From: an uncultured Planctomycetaceae bacterium
Lineage (GTDB): Bacteria > Planctomycetota > Planctomycetia > Planctomycetales > Planctomycetaceae
DNA length: 31,128 bases
Reading direction: 5' to 3'
Assembly (NCBI GenBank): GCA_903921605.1
Contig: CAIXQV010000387.1
Span: 1-31,128 of the forward strand
Below, one piece after another: positions 1 to 9,406 of the stretch. The notes under the pieces are model-generated. The model ran no database searches, was not told the origin of the DNA, and saw only the letters and a program-made list of their open reading frames with translations. Position 1 is the stretch's first letter, and each line of letters begins with the position of its first letter. The position numbers and the translations under genes were made by a program.

Positions 1-1
1 C

Positions 2-3000
2 AACAGTCTTCGCCTCAATTTCGCCTTACTGGCCGTGACGGTTTGTGCAAGTGTCTGCAGAGCACAAGATGTCATCGAATTCAATCGCGATATTCGCCCG
101 ATCCTCTCTTCCAATTGTTTCGACTGCCACGGTTTCGATGCGAACCATCGAAAAGGGGATCTGAGGCTCGATACTTTGGAAGGTGCTACGCTGGAACATG
201 ATGGCGTTGTTGCGATCAAGCCGGGTGATCCTTCCGCCAGCGAACTGATCAATCGAATCCTGAGCGACGATGCCGATGTGGTTATGCCGCCGCCTTCGAC
301 AAAGAAGACTCTCACGGCCGCCCAGAAGGATCTGCTTCGTCGCTGGATCGAACAAGGTGCGAAGTACCAAAAGCACTGGGCATTCGAAAGCCCGGTCTCG
401 CCTGCTGTTCCGGAAGTCGCGGATTCTGCGTGGGTGAAGAATCCGGTCGATGCCTTTATCCTGAGCCGTCTCGAACGCGAAAAGCTAAAGCCACAGCGAG
501 AGGCAGATCGTGAAGTTCTGATTCGTCGAGTCGCATTTACTCTGACCGGGCTGCCTCCGAAGATCGCAGAAGTCGACATGTTTCTCAAGGACACATCGCC
601 CGATGCGTATGAGAAAATGGTCAACCGATATCTGGACTCGCCACGTTACGGTGAGGAACAAGCTCGCTACTGGCTGGACGTAGCTCGTTACGCGGACACT
701 CATGGACTTCATCTCGACAACGAACGAGAAATGTGGGCCTATCGTGACTGGGTCATCGGTGCCTTCAATCAAAACCTTTCGTTCGACAAGTTTACGACCT
801 GGCAATTGGCTGGCGACCTGCTTCCCGAACCGACTCTCGAACAAAAAGTTGCCACCGGTTTCAACCGCTGCAACGTCACAACCAGCGAAGGAGGAGCCAT
901 CGCCGATGAATGGCTCTACCGTTATGCCGTTGACCGCACCAGTACGACGATGCAGACATGGATGGGCCTGACGGCGGGTTGTGCGGTTTGCCACGATCAC
1001 AAATTTGACCCGGTGACTCAACGCGATTTCTATTCGATGTATGCATTCTTCTACTCCACCTCAGACCCCGCGATGGATGGAAATATCCGCAACACAAATC
1101 CGTTCCTGAAAGTCCCAAGTGCTGAGCAACGCCTGGCTCTGGAAGCAGCTCAGTCGGCCGAAGCAGCCGCTCGAGTGAAGCTGGAAGAGGCCGTCACAAA
1201 GATTGAGTACGCAGATCCCGCATTATCGGCTGGCAACGTATCACCGATCAAACAGATCTCAGATGAGATCATTGATGATTCATTTCCTTTCGGGTCTCGC
1301 TCCAGAAACACTTCGCGAAACGATGCGGCCTGGATCCTTGATCCGGAGTTTGGCACAAAGTCTGGTCGGCGAGTTCTGGAATTGGCGTTTGGTTCGCAGT
1401 ACGACGTCACCATAGAACTGGCTTTGATTCCTGTTGTCGTTCCGGAAGAGGGACAGATCGAATTCTGGGTCAGGGTTGATGCCTTCAGTCCGCCAAAAGG
1501 ATTTGCTCTGCAGTTCGACGATGGCAAGAATCACCGCGCGGTCTGGGGAGAAAGTGAGAAGTACGGTGCCTCGAATTCAGACATCAAGATGGGCCCCATC
1601 CCGACTCCTGGTGAATGGACAAAACTTTCGATCCCATTCTCTCGCTTCGAAAGCAAACCCGGCAGCCGTATCAAGAGCGTGGTTCTCAGCCAGGACGGCG
1701 GAAAGATCTGGATTGATGATGTCCGTCTCGTCGGCAAATCCGATCCCACGAAAGATCCTCGATCATCATTTCAACAATTCTGGACTCACAGCAAAGGTGG
1801 CAACCCTGGTGGAATCAGCGGCGAACTCAGCCCGGTGTTGACTGGCGGGCCGAAAGACGAAACCCCGGCGGACCAAAAAGAAAAGCTTCTGCGTTTCTGG
1901 CTGCAGCACGTTCAGCGAGCTGAGGAATCAACGGTCACCGATCTCCGCACAGCCTATGCTTCAGCTCAGGAAGCAACTCAAGTCATCAACGATTCAATCC
2001 CGGGAACATTTACGTTTAGTGATCTGGAGAAGCCTCGTGATGCGTTCATTATGCTCCGTGGACAGTACGACAAACCGGGAGACAAAGTTGAACCCAACGT
2101 TCCTTCAGAGTTCCCAATCCTGAAGGATGCTGCCGGACAGCCAATAGGAGCAGGACAGCGAGCCAATCGACTGGATCTCGCGCGATGGTTCCTGGCTCCG
2201 GAAAATCCACTGACGGCTCGCGTGACGGTCAATCGTCTCTGGCAGCAAGTGTTTGGAACAGGGCTGGTGAAGACCAGTGACGACTTTGGAACACGTGGCG
2301 ATCTGCCAAGCCATCCCGAGTTACTGGACTGGCTGGCCGTGAGTTTTCGCGAAAGCGGCTGGGACGTAAAACAGTTCTACCGAATGCTGCTAACGTCAGC
2401 GACGTTTCGGCAACATTCCGAGATCGGTGAAGTTCGATACCAGAAAGACCCCGAGAACCGCCTCCTGGCTCACGGTCCTCGCTTCCGACTGGATGCAGAG
2501 CAACTTCGAGACAACGCGTTGTATGTCAGCGGACTAATCGACCTCAGAATGGGAGGTCGCGGTGTGTTGCCTTACCAGCCGGACGACATCTGGGAGCCGG
2601 TCGGCTACGAAAACAGCAATACTCGCTTCTACATGCAGGATCACGGCACGTCGCTTTATCGCCGCAGTGTTTACTGCTTCCTGAAGCGAACTGCACCGCC
2701 GCCCTTTATGAGCAATTTCGACGGACCGAATCGCGAGCAGTTCTGCACTCGGCGAGAACGCAGCAATACTCCTTTGCAGGCGCTGCAGTTGATGAACGAC
2801 GTGCAGCATTTCGAAGCCGCGCGGAATCTGGCTGAAAGGACAATTGTCGAGGGAGGAGAAACTGTTGGCAGTCGCATCAACTACCTCTACCGCACCGTCG
2901 TATCTCGTCCGCCAAACCCACAGGAACTCGAGCTGATTGAAGCGGCCTATGCATCGCAGAAGGCTCTCTTCGATGCCGACAGCGAAGCCGCTCAGAAAGC

Positions 3001-3115
3001 AATCAAGGTTGGCGAGTCGTTTCCCGCGGATATTGCTCCGCCCTCTGAATTAGCAGCATGGACAATGATTGCCAACCTGGTGCTGAATCTGGACGAAACC
3101 GTGACCAGAAATTGA
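2..3115 (+). CDS. PSCyt1/DUF1549/DUF1553 planctomycete cytochrome-like secreted protein, 5' end missing
   Basis: The frame is open from base 2. The residues before the GTG at 35 (ending LLAVTVCASVCRAQD) form the hydrophobic core and cleavage region of a signal peptide, so the true start lies upstream of the window. Counting from that GTG, a PSCyt1 haem-type motif CFDCH is at residues 28-32. A DUF1549 (PSCyt2) region follows, with a second motif CAVCH near residue 316. Next comes an insert (about 400-580) that resembles a carbohydrate-binding or jelly-roll module. The C-terminal DUF1553 (PSD1) region carries the characteristic R-SNTPLQALQLMND stretch. The family is strongly expanded in planctomycetes, is exported, and is usually paired with a DUF1501 protein. 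No DUF1501 gene follows here, so a partner would have to be upstream. Substrate and redox role are unknown; domain identification is firm. Confidence 0.93.
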   Translation, partial: NSLRLNFALLAVTVCASVCRAQDVIEFNRDIRPILSSNCFDCHGFDANHRKGDLRLDTLEGATLEHDGVVAIKPGDPSASELINRILSDDADVVMPPPSTKKTLTAAQKDLLRRWIEQGAKYQKHWAFESPVSPAVPEVADSAWVKNPVDAFILSRLEREKLKPQREADREVLIRRVAFTLTGLPPKIAEVDMFLKDTSPDAYEKMVNRYLDSPRYGEEQARYWLDVARYADTHGLHLDNEREMWAYRDWVIGAFNQNLSFDKFTTWQLAGDLLPEPTLEQKVATGFNRCNVTTSEGGAIADEWLYRYAVDRTSTTMQTWMGLTAGCAVCHDHKFDPVTQRDFYSMYAFFYSTSDPAMDGNIRNTNPFLKVPSAEQRLALEAAQSAEAAARVKLEEAVTKIEYADPALSAGNVSPIKQISDEIIDDSFPFGSRSRNTSRNDAAWILDPEFGTKSGRRVLELAFGSQYDVTIELALIPVVVPEEGQIEFWVRVDAFSPPKGFALQFDDGKNHRAVWGESEKYGASNSDIKMGPIPTPGEWTKLSIPFSRFESKPGSRIKSVVLSQDGGKIWIDDVRLVGKSDPTKDPRSSFQQFWTHSKGGNPGGISGELSPVLTGGPKDETPADQKEKLLRFWLQHVQRAEESTVTDLRTAYASAQEATQVINDSIPGTFTFSDLEKPRDAFIMLRGQYDKPGDKVEPNVPSEFPILKDAAGQPIGAGQRANRLDLARWFLAPENPLTARVTVNRLWQQVFGTGLVKTSDDFGTRGDLPSHPELLDWLAVSFRESGWDVKQFYRMLLTSATFRQHSEIGEVRYQKDPENRLLAHGPRFRLDAEQLRDNALYVSGLIDLRMGGRGVLPYQPDDIWEPVGYENSNTRFYMQDHGTSLYRRSVYCFLKRTAPPPFMSNFDGPNREQFCTRRERSNTPLQALQLMNDVQHFEAARNLAERTIVEGGETVGSRINYLYRTVVSRPPNPQELELIEAAYASQKALFDADSEAAQKAIKVGESFPADIAPPSELAAWTMIANLVLNLDETVTRN

Positions 3116-3335
3116 GACGTTGGTCATAAACCTTGCTAAACCGTGAGCAGCCGTCGTATTTTGGGGCAGGAATTGACGGGCGGACGGAGGCCAATCTTGA
3201 CCTTATCTGCGGAAACGACGACAGTCCTTCAGAATTACTACAAGCATCACAGTTCATAGGCGTCCGGCACTAAAGAGACTTGCGGCGCAGCCAACAGCAA
3301 TGATGCTCATCGCCTGATCGTCGGGAGAATATGGA

Positions 3336-3710
3336 GTGCCTGAAAATCGACTGACTCGATATGAACTCGAGCTCATGAATGTGCTGTGGACAATTGGTCA
3401 AGGCACAGTGCAGGATGTCTGTGATAATCTCACTCGCGAGCTTGCCTATACGACAGTCATGACAACCCTGAACCTGCTGGCAACTCGTAAAAACGTGCTG
3501 TCCCGAACGAAGGACGGACGAGCCTACGTCTATAAGCCAATTGTTTCCCGAGATGAGGTTTCCCGTTCGATCCTGAGTGACCTGAAATCCGTATTGTTTG
3601 GAAACCGACTTCCAACCATGGTTCTGAATCTGATGGCGGAAGATGAAGCGAATCAGAAAACAGCAGACGTGCTTCGCGATGCTCTGAAAAAGCTGGAGGA
3701 GACTCAGTGA
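3336..3710 (+). CDS. BlaI/MecI/CopY-family winged-helix transcriptional repressor
   Basis: This 124-residue protein has the length and layout of BlaI/MecI repressors. An N-terminal winged helix includes LTRYELELMNVLW, a recognition-helix region ending AYTTVMTTLNLLATR, and a wing with the DGRAYVYKP stretch. A short C-terminal helical dimerisation segment follows. The start is GTG at 3336, with a GGGAG ribosome-binding site about 8 nt upstream; the ATG at 3331 is in another frame and stops quickly. In the family such repressors dimerise on operator DNA and are removed by proteolysis triggered by a BlaR1/MecR1-type membrane peptidase. The next gene is such a peptidase and overlaps this one by 4 nt. 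I looked for a TACA/TGTA-type dyad in 3116-3335 and found only a half site near 3235-3242, so the operator is unresolved. Confidence 0.93.
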   Translation: MPENRLTRYELELMNVLWTIGQGTVQDVCDNLTRELAYTTVMTTLNLLATRKNVLSRTKDGRAYVYKPIVSRDEVSRSILSDLKSVLFGNRLPTMVLNLMAEDEANQKTADVLRDALKKLEETQ

Positions 3711-4807
3711 CATCCTCTGCTTTTCCGGAGTTTTTTTTATCACTGTCCATCCAATGCACTGTCATACTGCTGATCAGTCTGAGACTGACCCGAAAATGCA
3801 GCTCCAGTGAGTCGGCTGATAAGCTCTGGGGAATCTGCCATATTGCCGTGCTCTTACTGGTGGCGACGGGTGTCTTGCTGCCACATGTGCGACTTCTCCA
3901 TTCGGGCGATGACGATATTCTGCTGGCCTCGTTCGCTGCATCAGAATTGACGAAGACCTTTTCATCATTGCTTCGTTTCCTCTGGATCACTGGCGCATCA
4001 GTTCTGGCGTTCAGAACGGTCTGGTCATTGATAACAACTTCGCGGCTTGTCAGCAGAACGAAACACTTTCCCTTACAAACCAGCGGCGACACTATGAGAT
4101 GCTCGCCCGAAACTGCCGCCCGTCTCTCGGCGTCCCGCATCACTGTTCTCACCAGCGAAGATCTGATCACCCCCTTCTGCTGGCAACTTCAGCACCCTGT
4201 TATCGTGCTTCCGGAATCACTTTGTACATTTCCGGATGCCGAACTGGATGCCGTCCTGCGCCACGAACTAGCTCACCTTGAAGCCAAGCATCCATTGAGA
4301 CTCTTTCTCCAAAGACTCGTTGAGATCATTTTCTGGTTTCATCCGCTGGTTTGGATGACTTCACGAGAAGCGTCACTCCAACGAGAACTTGCAGCGGATC
4401 GGCGAGCCAATCGCTCTGCCACGCAAGCCACCGCATTCCTCAGGGGCATGGCACGACTGGCAGATTATTGCGTGTCCCGAACCTCAGCACTGGCGGCAGG
4501 CCTGGGATTCGGTGGTGCTGGCCCTTCGATTCTGCAACGTCGGATTGAACACTTGCTGTCTCTGGATTGGTCCAACAATCAGCAGCCGAAACAATTGTTC
4601 GGAAAAGCCGCGTTGTTAGTCAGCATTATGCCACTGGCGGCCTTGATGTGGGTCCCTGTCAATGACTCGGCCACAGGCAGAACTCTGGTTTCACCATGGC
4701 CACGGATTAGTGCATCCGTCCTGCGTGAGTTCGGGATCTCAGTCCGCGATTACGAAGTCGACAATCATCGTTTATTGGAGCACATCCATCGCCGGGAAGG
4801 TCTCTGA
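3707..4807 (+). CDS. M56-family (BlaR1/MecR1-like) membrane metallopeptidase without a penicillin-binding sensor domain
   Basis: A 366-residue membrane protein. Hydrophobic segments lie near residues 10-27, 43-60 and 88-108. A zinc-peptidase core has HELAH at 186-190 and a probable third ligand, E227, in the ELAAD stretch. A further hydrophobic segment is near 310-330, followed by a tail of only about 40 residues. It starts with GTG in a GTGA overlap with the blaI stop, which indicates translational coupling. BlaR1/MecR1 proteins normally carry a large extracellular beta-lactam-binding domain after the last membrane segment; that domain is absent, so beta-lactam sensing in the classical way is unlikely. 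Inferred role: it detects an envelope signal and triggers cleavage of the BlaI-like repressor. The murA start lies 2 nt downstream. Confidence 0.9.
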   Translation: MTSSAFPEFFLSLSIQCTVILLISLRLTRKCSSSESADKLWGICHIAVLLLVATGVLLPHVRLLHSGDDDILLASFAASELTKTFSSLLRFLWITGASVLAFRTVWSLITTSRLVSRTKHFPLQTSGDTMRCSPETAARLSASRITVLTSEDLITPFCWQLQHPVIVLPESLCTFPDAELDAVLRHELAHLEAKHPLRLFLQRLVEIIFWFHPLVWMTSREASLQRELAADRRANRSATQATAFLRGMARLADYCVSRTSALAAGLGFGGAGPSILQRRIEHLLSLDWSNNQQPKQLFGKAALLVSIMPLAALMWVPVNDSATGRTLVSPWPRISASVLREFGISVRDYEVDNHRLLEHIHRREGL

Positions 4808-4809
4808 CG

Positions 4810-6147
4810 ATGGAGATGTTTCGAATTGCTGGAGGCACACGTCTGGCAGGTTCAATTCGTGTCGAAGGAAGCAAAAACGCAGCGCTTCCGATCCTTGCCG
4901 CCAGCGTGGCAATCACGGGTAATGTACGACTGGAGCAGGTGCCGAAGCTGCAGGACGTGACGACCATGTCTACGCTGCTGCAAGGCATGGGCGTCTCAAT
5001 CGCTCGTGGACACGACAACTCGGTTGTCATGAATTCCAATGAGATTACGTCGACAATAGCACCGTATGAACTTGTTCGCCAGATGCGCGCGGGAATCTGT
5101 GTGCTGGGCCCGCTGCTGGCTCGATTTGGAACAGCAACTGTCGCCCTTCCTGGCGGTTGCAAAATCGGACATCGTCCCGTTGATCTTCACCTGCAAGGCC
5201 TGTCTGCACTCGGGGCGGATATCCGCATTGAATCAGGAAACATCGTTGCCTCCGCCCGGCAGTTACGTGGATGTGAACTGGATCTTTTGGGCAGTCATGG
5301 CCCGACGGTGACCGGAACGTGCAATGTCATGGTTGCCGCAGCGCTGGCTCAAGGAACGACCGTCATTCGCAATGCTGCTCGTGAGCCGGAAGTCGCGGAC
5401 CTTGCACGCTTTCTGAATTCTGCGGGCGCGAATATCGAAGGGCAGGGGACTTCTGTTATTGAAATCAAGGGTGTCGAACAACTCGGTCCTGTGCATCACA
5501 CAATTATTGCCGATCGTATCGAAGCCGCGACTCTGGCCATCGCAGCGGCCATCACCGGTGGCAGCATTCTGATAGAGAATGCTCCCACAGAACACATGCA
5601 GTCGGTTCTGGACATCCTGCGAGAAATCGGCGTCGTTTTGAAACAATCATCTGACGGACTTCACGTTTCGGCCGCAGGGCAACTGGCCCCCATAGTAGCC
5701 GATATCAATCCTTATCCAGGATTTCCCACTGATGTGCAGGCCCAACTGATGGCTCTGCTGACCCTTGTGCCAGGCGAGAGTCGCGTCACCGACAACGTGT
5801 TTCCCGAACGATTCATGCACGCGGCCGAATTGATTCGAATGGGCGCCGATATTGATGTGCGAGGAAAATCTGCCGTTATCCGAGGTGTGCCGGCTCTCTC
5901 TGCAGCGCCGGTGATGGCGTCGGACCTGCGAGCCAGTGCCGCGCTGGTATTGGCCGGGATCGCCGCCAAAGGCGTTACAGAGATTCGTCGCGTTTATCAT
6001 CTCTATCGAGGCTACCAGCAGTTTGACCGCAAGCTAAACTCGCTGGGTGCCAGAATTCTGCGTGTCGATGATGGCCCCGATCAGGATTCTGTCCCAATCT
6101 CTGCGCCGCATTGGGATGTCAGAAACGTCAGAGAATCATGCGACTAA
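4810..6147 (+). CDS. murA: UDP-N-acetylglucosamine 1-carboxyvinyltransferase MurA
   Basis: MurA transfers enolpyruvate from phosphoenolpyruvate to UDP-GlcNAc, the first committed step of peptidoglycan synthesis in the cytoplasm. The 445-residue length is normal for the EPSP-synthase fold. Visible landmarks are the N-terminal GSKNAALPILAA stretch with the catalytic Lys at residue 22, the loop LPGGCKIGHRPVD with Cys117 at the position of the fosfomycin-reactive Cys115 in E. coli, and the FPTDVQAQ stretch containing the conserved active-site Asp. Cys rather than Asp in the loop predicts a fosfomycin-sensitive enzyme. The start ATG is 2 nt after the stop of the M56 peptidase gene, so the three genes form one operon. 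The presence of murA agrees with the view that planctomycetes make peptidoglycan. Confidence 0.97.
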   Translation: MEMFRIAGGTRLAGSIRVEGSKNAALPILAASVAITGNVRLEQVPKLQDVTTMSTLLQGMGVSIARGHDNSVVMNSNEITSTIAPYELVRQMRAGICVLGPLLARFGTATVALPGGCKIGHRPVDLHLQGLSALGADIRIESGNIVASARQLRGCELDLLGSHGPTVTGTCNVMVAAALAQGTTVIRNAAREPEVADLARFLNSAGANIEGQGTSVIEIKGVEQLGPVHHTIIADRIEAATLAIAAAITGGSILIENAPTEHMQSVLDILREIGVVLKQSSDGLHVSAAGQLAPIVADINPYPGFPTDVQAQLMALLTLVPGESRVTDNVFPERFMHAAELIRMGADIDVRGKSAVIRGVPALSAAPVMASDLRASAALVLAGIAAKGVTEIRRVYHLYRGYQQFDRKLNSLGARILRVDDGPDQDSVPISAPHWDVRNVRESCD

Positions 6148-6301
6148 GGCATCGCGGAATGGACAGGTAAACTGTCGCTCAGAATCACCCTCACATCAGA
6201 ATCATCTTCACACGACGCTTACCACTTCTGGCAAGCCAACAACATGAGCAATCTCAAAGTTCGAACCACCAGGTTCCGTTGAGTAGAGGACCACGCCCTT
6301 G

Positions 6302-7216
6302 TCAGGCGGCCCGACGAGAATCGCGACCAGGCTGCAGAGGCGGCTGGTCACGATACCAACTCAGCATTCCCTGCAACTTGGAAACCGTTTCACTCGGTCC
6401 CACCGACTTCAGAACTCGCCGAGTGACAGCGTCAGTAAAGCGGTTGATGAACGGACTAAGCCACGGAGTAAACTCAATACGCTGCCCTACCGGATCTTTT
6501 CGGAATCCCATACCGAGTTTGAACTGATCCAGCGAACCCAGATCTGACTGAATCGACTCGTATCCGTAACTGACCATGCGGACATCGGAATCCTTCAGTC
6601 GCGTGGACAGGAACTGAAAGAGCAATGCGTTATTCGGATAACATTCCAGATGCTGGCTCGACGATCGCACGATCAAGAGATTGGCGACATCGTCTATCAT
6701 GAAGGAAATCAGATAGGCCGCGAGATCTCCCCCGATAAATGCGGCCCAGGCTTCAGCACCCTGTGTCAACGCCGCTTGTTGATAGTACCGTGACCAATAG
6801 TTCTGCAGATCCGACGGAACTTTTCTTCCCTGACGAATCAGAGTATCCGCGTTCAGGGACATCGCCAGTTTCTGCAGTTGCTGAAACTCAATTCTTTCCA
6901 CATGACAGACTTCCAATCCACGTCGAACCTGCGTTCGCGTGCGGCTGCGCAGAAGCGGAAAGCCGTAGTCCTTCGCATCGCAGACGATTCGAAAACTTGG
7001 CACACCCTGATCGAGTGGGCAGCCAAATCTGGCAACCAGTCCGTCAGATCTCAGGATCTCACGGAGATCAATCGAATGAGCGTCTACATCTCGGTCATAT
7101 GGTAAACTGGAAAAGACACGAGCCCCGCAGTTGAACCAGTGAACTCTACCCACCTCGCGTACCTCGTGGCCGATACGCTGCAAGAAATCGAGGTGATGTA
7201 GCGGGCTGATAGACAC
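6302..7216 (-). CDS. FemAB-like / GNAT-superfamily acyltransferase
   Basis: A 304-residue cytoplasmic protein with no signal peptide. The central part (about residues 85-240) resembles FemAB-like or Acetyltransf_6 domains: an RSRTRTQVRRGL basic stretch, a WAAFIGGDLAAYLISFMIDD strand pair typical of the acyl-CoA fold, and a YPNNALLFQFL segment. These features fit a GNAT-type acyl transfer, but the substrate cannot be read from sequence. The start is GTG at 7216, because an in-frame stop lies three codons upstream. The gene is convergent with murA across 154 nt in which I see no clear terminator, and its start is 39 nt from the end of rseP. Related proteins occur near exopolysaccharide and PEP-CTERM loci, which is only circumstantial here. 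Confidence 0.6.
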   Translation of the reverse strand: MSISPLHHLDFLQRIGHEVREVGRVHWFNCGARVFSSLPYDRDVDAHSIDLREILRSDGLVARFGCPLDQGVPSFRIVCDAKDYGFPLLRSRTRTQVRRGLEVCHVERIEFQQLQKLAMSLNADTLIRQGRKVPSDLQNYWSRYYQQAALTQGAEAWAAFIGGDLAAYLISFMIDDVANLLIVRSSSQHLECYPNNALLFQFLSTRLKDSDVRMVSYGYESIQSDLGSLDQFKLGMGFRKDPVGQRIEFTPWLSPFINRFTDAVTRRVLKSVGPSETVSKLQGMLSWYRDQPPLQPGRDSRRAA

Positions 7217-7255
7217 GGCGAATCACATGCTCCAAAACTCATCCACGACACCAGT

Positions 7256-9406
7256 TCAATCTCCGCCGCCAATCAATGAACTCAGGTCGACATACATGAC
7301 AAAGAGGAACAAAGAAATAATGAACAGCAATCCAAAACCGTGAGCCCATCCAATCACGCGAGAACTTGGTTTGCGACGTGTGATCCCTTCCCAGAACAGG
7401 AAGACCATGTGACCACCGTCCAGGATTGGAATCGGCAGGAAGTTGAGGATCGCCAGATTGATGCTGAGATATCCAAGAAACATCATGAGATCAATCAGGC
7501 CACGCTCCGCCACCATGTAACCGATCTTTGCAATTCCCACAGGACCGCTCATCGAATCCAAAGAAACACTGCCACGAAGTAAAGAGTGCAGGGTCATGTA
7601 GATTGAGTTTGCCGTCTTGCGAGTTCGTCGAACTCCTAAGGACATCGCTTCGCCAAACGTTTTTCCCTTTTGCAGTTCGCGATCGTCCTGCCAGATGCTG
7701 CCATTGAATCCTCTAAACCAGCGATACCAGCCCGTGGCAACTTCGTGAGTTTTCAAGACTTCCGAACCATTATTCTTACCATCATCAAAATAGACGCGAA
7801 TCTGTCGGTTCGGCACCCGCTGAATCTCTGCAAACGCCCAGGCCCAGTTAATCTGCTCCAGAGTTCCGGGCTCTTTCGCATCCAGGGTAGCAAGGTCCAG
7901 TTCCTTTGGAGTCTTCGCATCACCCAAAGCATCGGGGGCGTCTGATGTCGGATCGGAATGAATCAGATCAATCCGAGTAATCTTCATGTCCGGCTTGAAG
8001 ACACCCAGCTTCTCAGCCTCTGAGCCTTCCAGAATTTTTGCAATTCGAGGTTGAACCTGATAACCCAGACCCAGCGATGGAATACTAAGCGGACTGGCTT
8101 TGAAATCCGGCGAATCCAGCCAACCTGGCGCATCGACTTTAGGAATCAACTCCAGTTCAACCTGTTCATCACCATTCGGGGTCGTTCGCTTCACCACGAC
8201 TTTGACTGGCTTGCCGCCTCGATCGCCAAAGTAGACAGGCAGTTGCAGTGGATCAATGGTCTTGCCGGGTTCCTGATCATCCACAGAAACAATGATGTCG
8301 CGAACTTTGATGCCAGCCTTTTCGGCAACTGAATCTTTCTGAACAGCCAGAACCGGGCCCATAGCCATCCAAAGGCCGATCGAACGAATCTCGGATGGCG
8401 GCACTGTAATCTCAACGGTCTTCGTCGCCCCCGTTTTTTCCGCATCGCCCGTTTTTTCTGATCGCTCTACGGTGTAGACCAATTCGCGATCGGCATACCG
8501 CGACGTCATGTAACGCAACAACGAAAACGGCAAAGGCTTTGCAGGGCTGGCGTCGCCCTTATCGGCTGTCACCGGAACAGACTCGCCTTCTCGCAACTTT
8601 GGTTGAATACTCAGGATCTTGTCGCCAGGCAGAAAATCCGTCGAAGCCTTCTCGAGCGCCATTCCGGCATCGGAAATCAATTCGGGCTTCTCAATCTGAT
8701 CCGCAATCTGGGCGATTGCTCCAGGTCGTATCCCCACGGATCGGACTGACGATGATTGCAGTGGAGTCAGAATATGGTTGAATGAGGTCCCGTCGGTATG
8801 AGTTCCTGCCAAAGTCACATCGCCAGCGGAAAGGATGACCGCTTCCTGAAGATCGCTGAAGCTGCGAATGGATTCACCGTTCACCGACAGAATTCGGTCA
8901 CCCGGCCGAATATCGGCCTGCCACGCAGGGAATCCTGTAATCACAGAGCCCACAACCGGTGCTGGCTCAAACACGCCAAACCAATAGCAGGTCGCGAAGA
9001 ACATAAACCCCGTGATCACATTCATGATCACACCGGCTGAGATGATGGCCATTCGCTGAGGAACAGTCTTCGCCGAATAGGAACGAGGGTTCTCGGCAAT
9101 CTCCGAACTGGTCATCTGATTCGGATCCATGTCGTCCTGCCCAAGCATTTTGACATAGCCGCCGAACGGAAGCGCGGACAGGGCGTACTCCGTTTCGCCC
9201 TTTTGGCGACTCCAGAGGATCGGACCAATCCCGATGCTGAATCGTTCCACATGCACATCGCACCACTTGGCGACCGCAAAGTGTCCGAGTTCATGAAAGA
9301 AGATGACGAGCCCGAGCCCCAGAACAACCGAGAGGATATTCAGAAACTTGGTGAGTACGGCACTCAAATCAGTAGCCGCGAATAATTGAAAAGCTAGGTC
9401 TTCCAC
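7256..9406 (-). CDS. rseP: RseP-type site-2 intramembrane zinc protease with several PDZ-like regions
   Basis: A 716-residue M50 peptidase. The zinc motif HELGH is at residues 38-42 in the first membrane helix, followed by the GPILW and LPFGGYVKMLG stretches typical of RseP. The C-terminal metal-ligand motif LDGGH is near 662-666 and further membrane helices follow. The periplasmic part is much longer than in E. coli RseP (about 450 residues in total). It holds a clear PDZ near 145-215, a degenerate one near 225-265, and PDZ-like segments near 335-420 and 440-520. RseP cleaves anti-sigma factors and signal-peptide remnants within the membrane. The GTG start lies inside the end of dxr (13-nt overlap), the common dxr-rseP arrangement, so the two are co-transcribed. 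Confidence 0.93.
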   Translation of the reverse strand: MEDLAFQLFAATDLSAVLTKFLNILSVVLGLGLVIFFHELGHFAVAKWCDVHVERFSIGIGPILWSRQKGETEYALSALPFGGYVKMLGQDDMDPNQMTSSEIAENPRSYSAKTVPQRMAIISAGVIMNVITGFMFFATCYWFGVFEPAPVVGSVITGFPAWQADIRPGDRILSVNGESIRSFSDLQEAVILSAGDVTLAGTHTDGTSFNHILTPLQSSSVRSVGIRPGAIAQIADQIEKPELISDAGMALEKASTDFLPGDKILSIQPKLREGESVPVTADKGDASPAKPLPFSLLRYMTSRYADRELVYTVERSEKTGDAEKTGATKTVEITVPPSEIRSIGLWMAMGPVLAVQKDSVAEKAGIKVRDIIVSVDDQEPGKTIDPLQLPVYFGDRGGKPVKVVVKRTTPNGDEQVELELIPKVDAPGWLDSPDFKASPLSIPSLGLGYQVQPRIAKILEGSEAEKLGVFKPDMKITRIDLIHSDPTSDAPDALGDAKTPKELDLATLDAKEPGTLEQINWAWAFAEIQRVPNRQIRVYFDDGKNNGSEVLKTHEVATGWYRWFRGFNGSIWQDDRELQKGKTFGEAMSLGVRRTRKTANSIYMTLHSLLRGSVSLDSMSGPVGIAKIGYMVAERGLIDLMMFLGYLSINLAILNFLPIPILDGGHMVFLFWEGITRRKPSSRVIGWAHGFGLLFIISLFLFVMYVDLSSLIGGGD

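Noticed and set aside
485..1021. 178-residue - strand ORF inside the PSCyt gene
   Set aside because: Antisense shadow of a strongly recognised coding region.
3116..3335. BlaI operator upstream of the blaI-like gene
   Set aside because: Only a half site is visible near 3235-3242; no convincing dyad, so it is not called.
3457..4170. 237-residue - strand ORF across blaI and the M56 gene
   Set aside because: It lies antisense to two well-recognised genes and has no family resemblance; a shadow frame.
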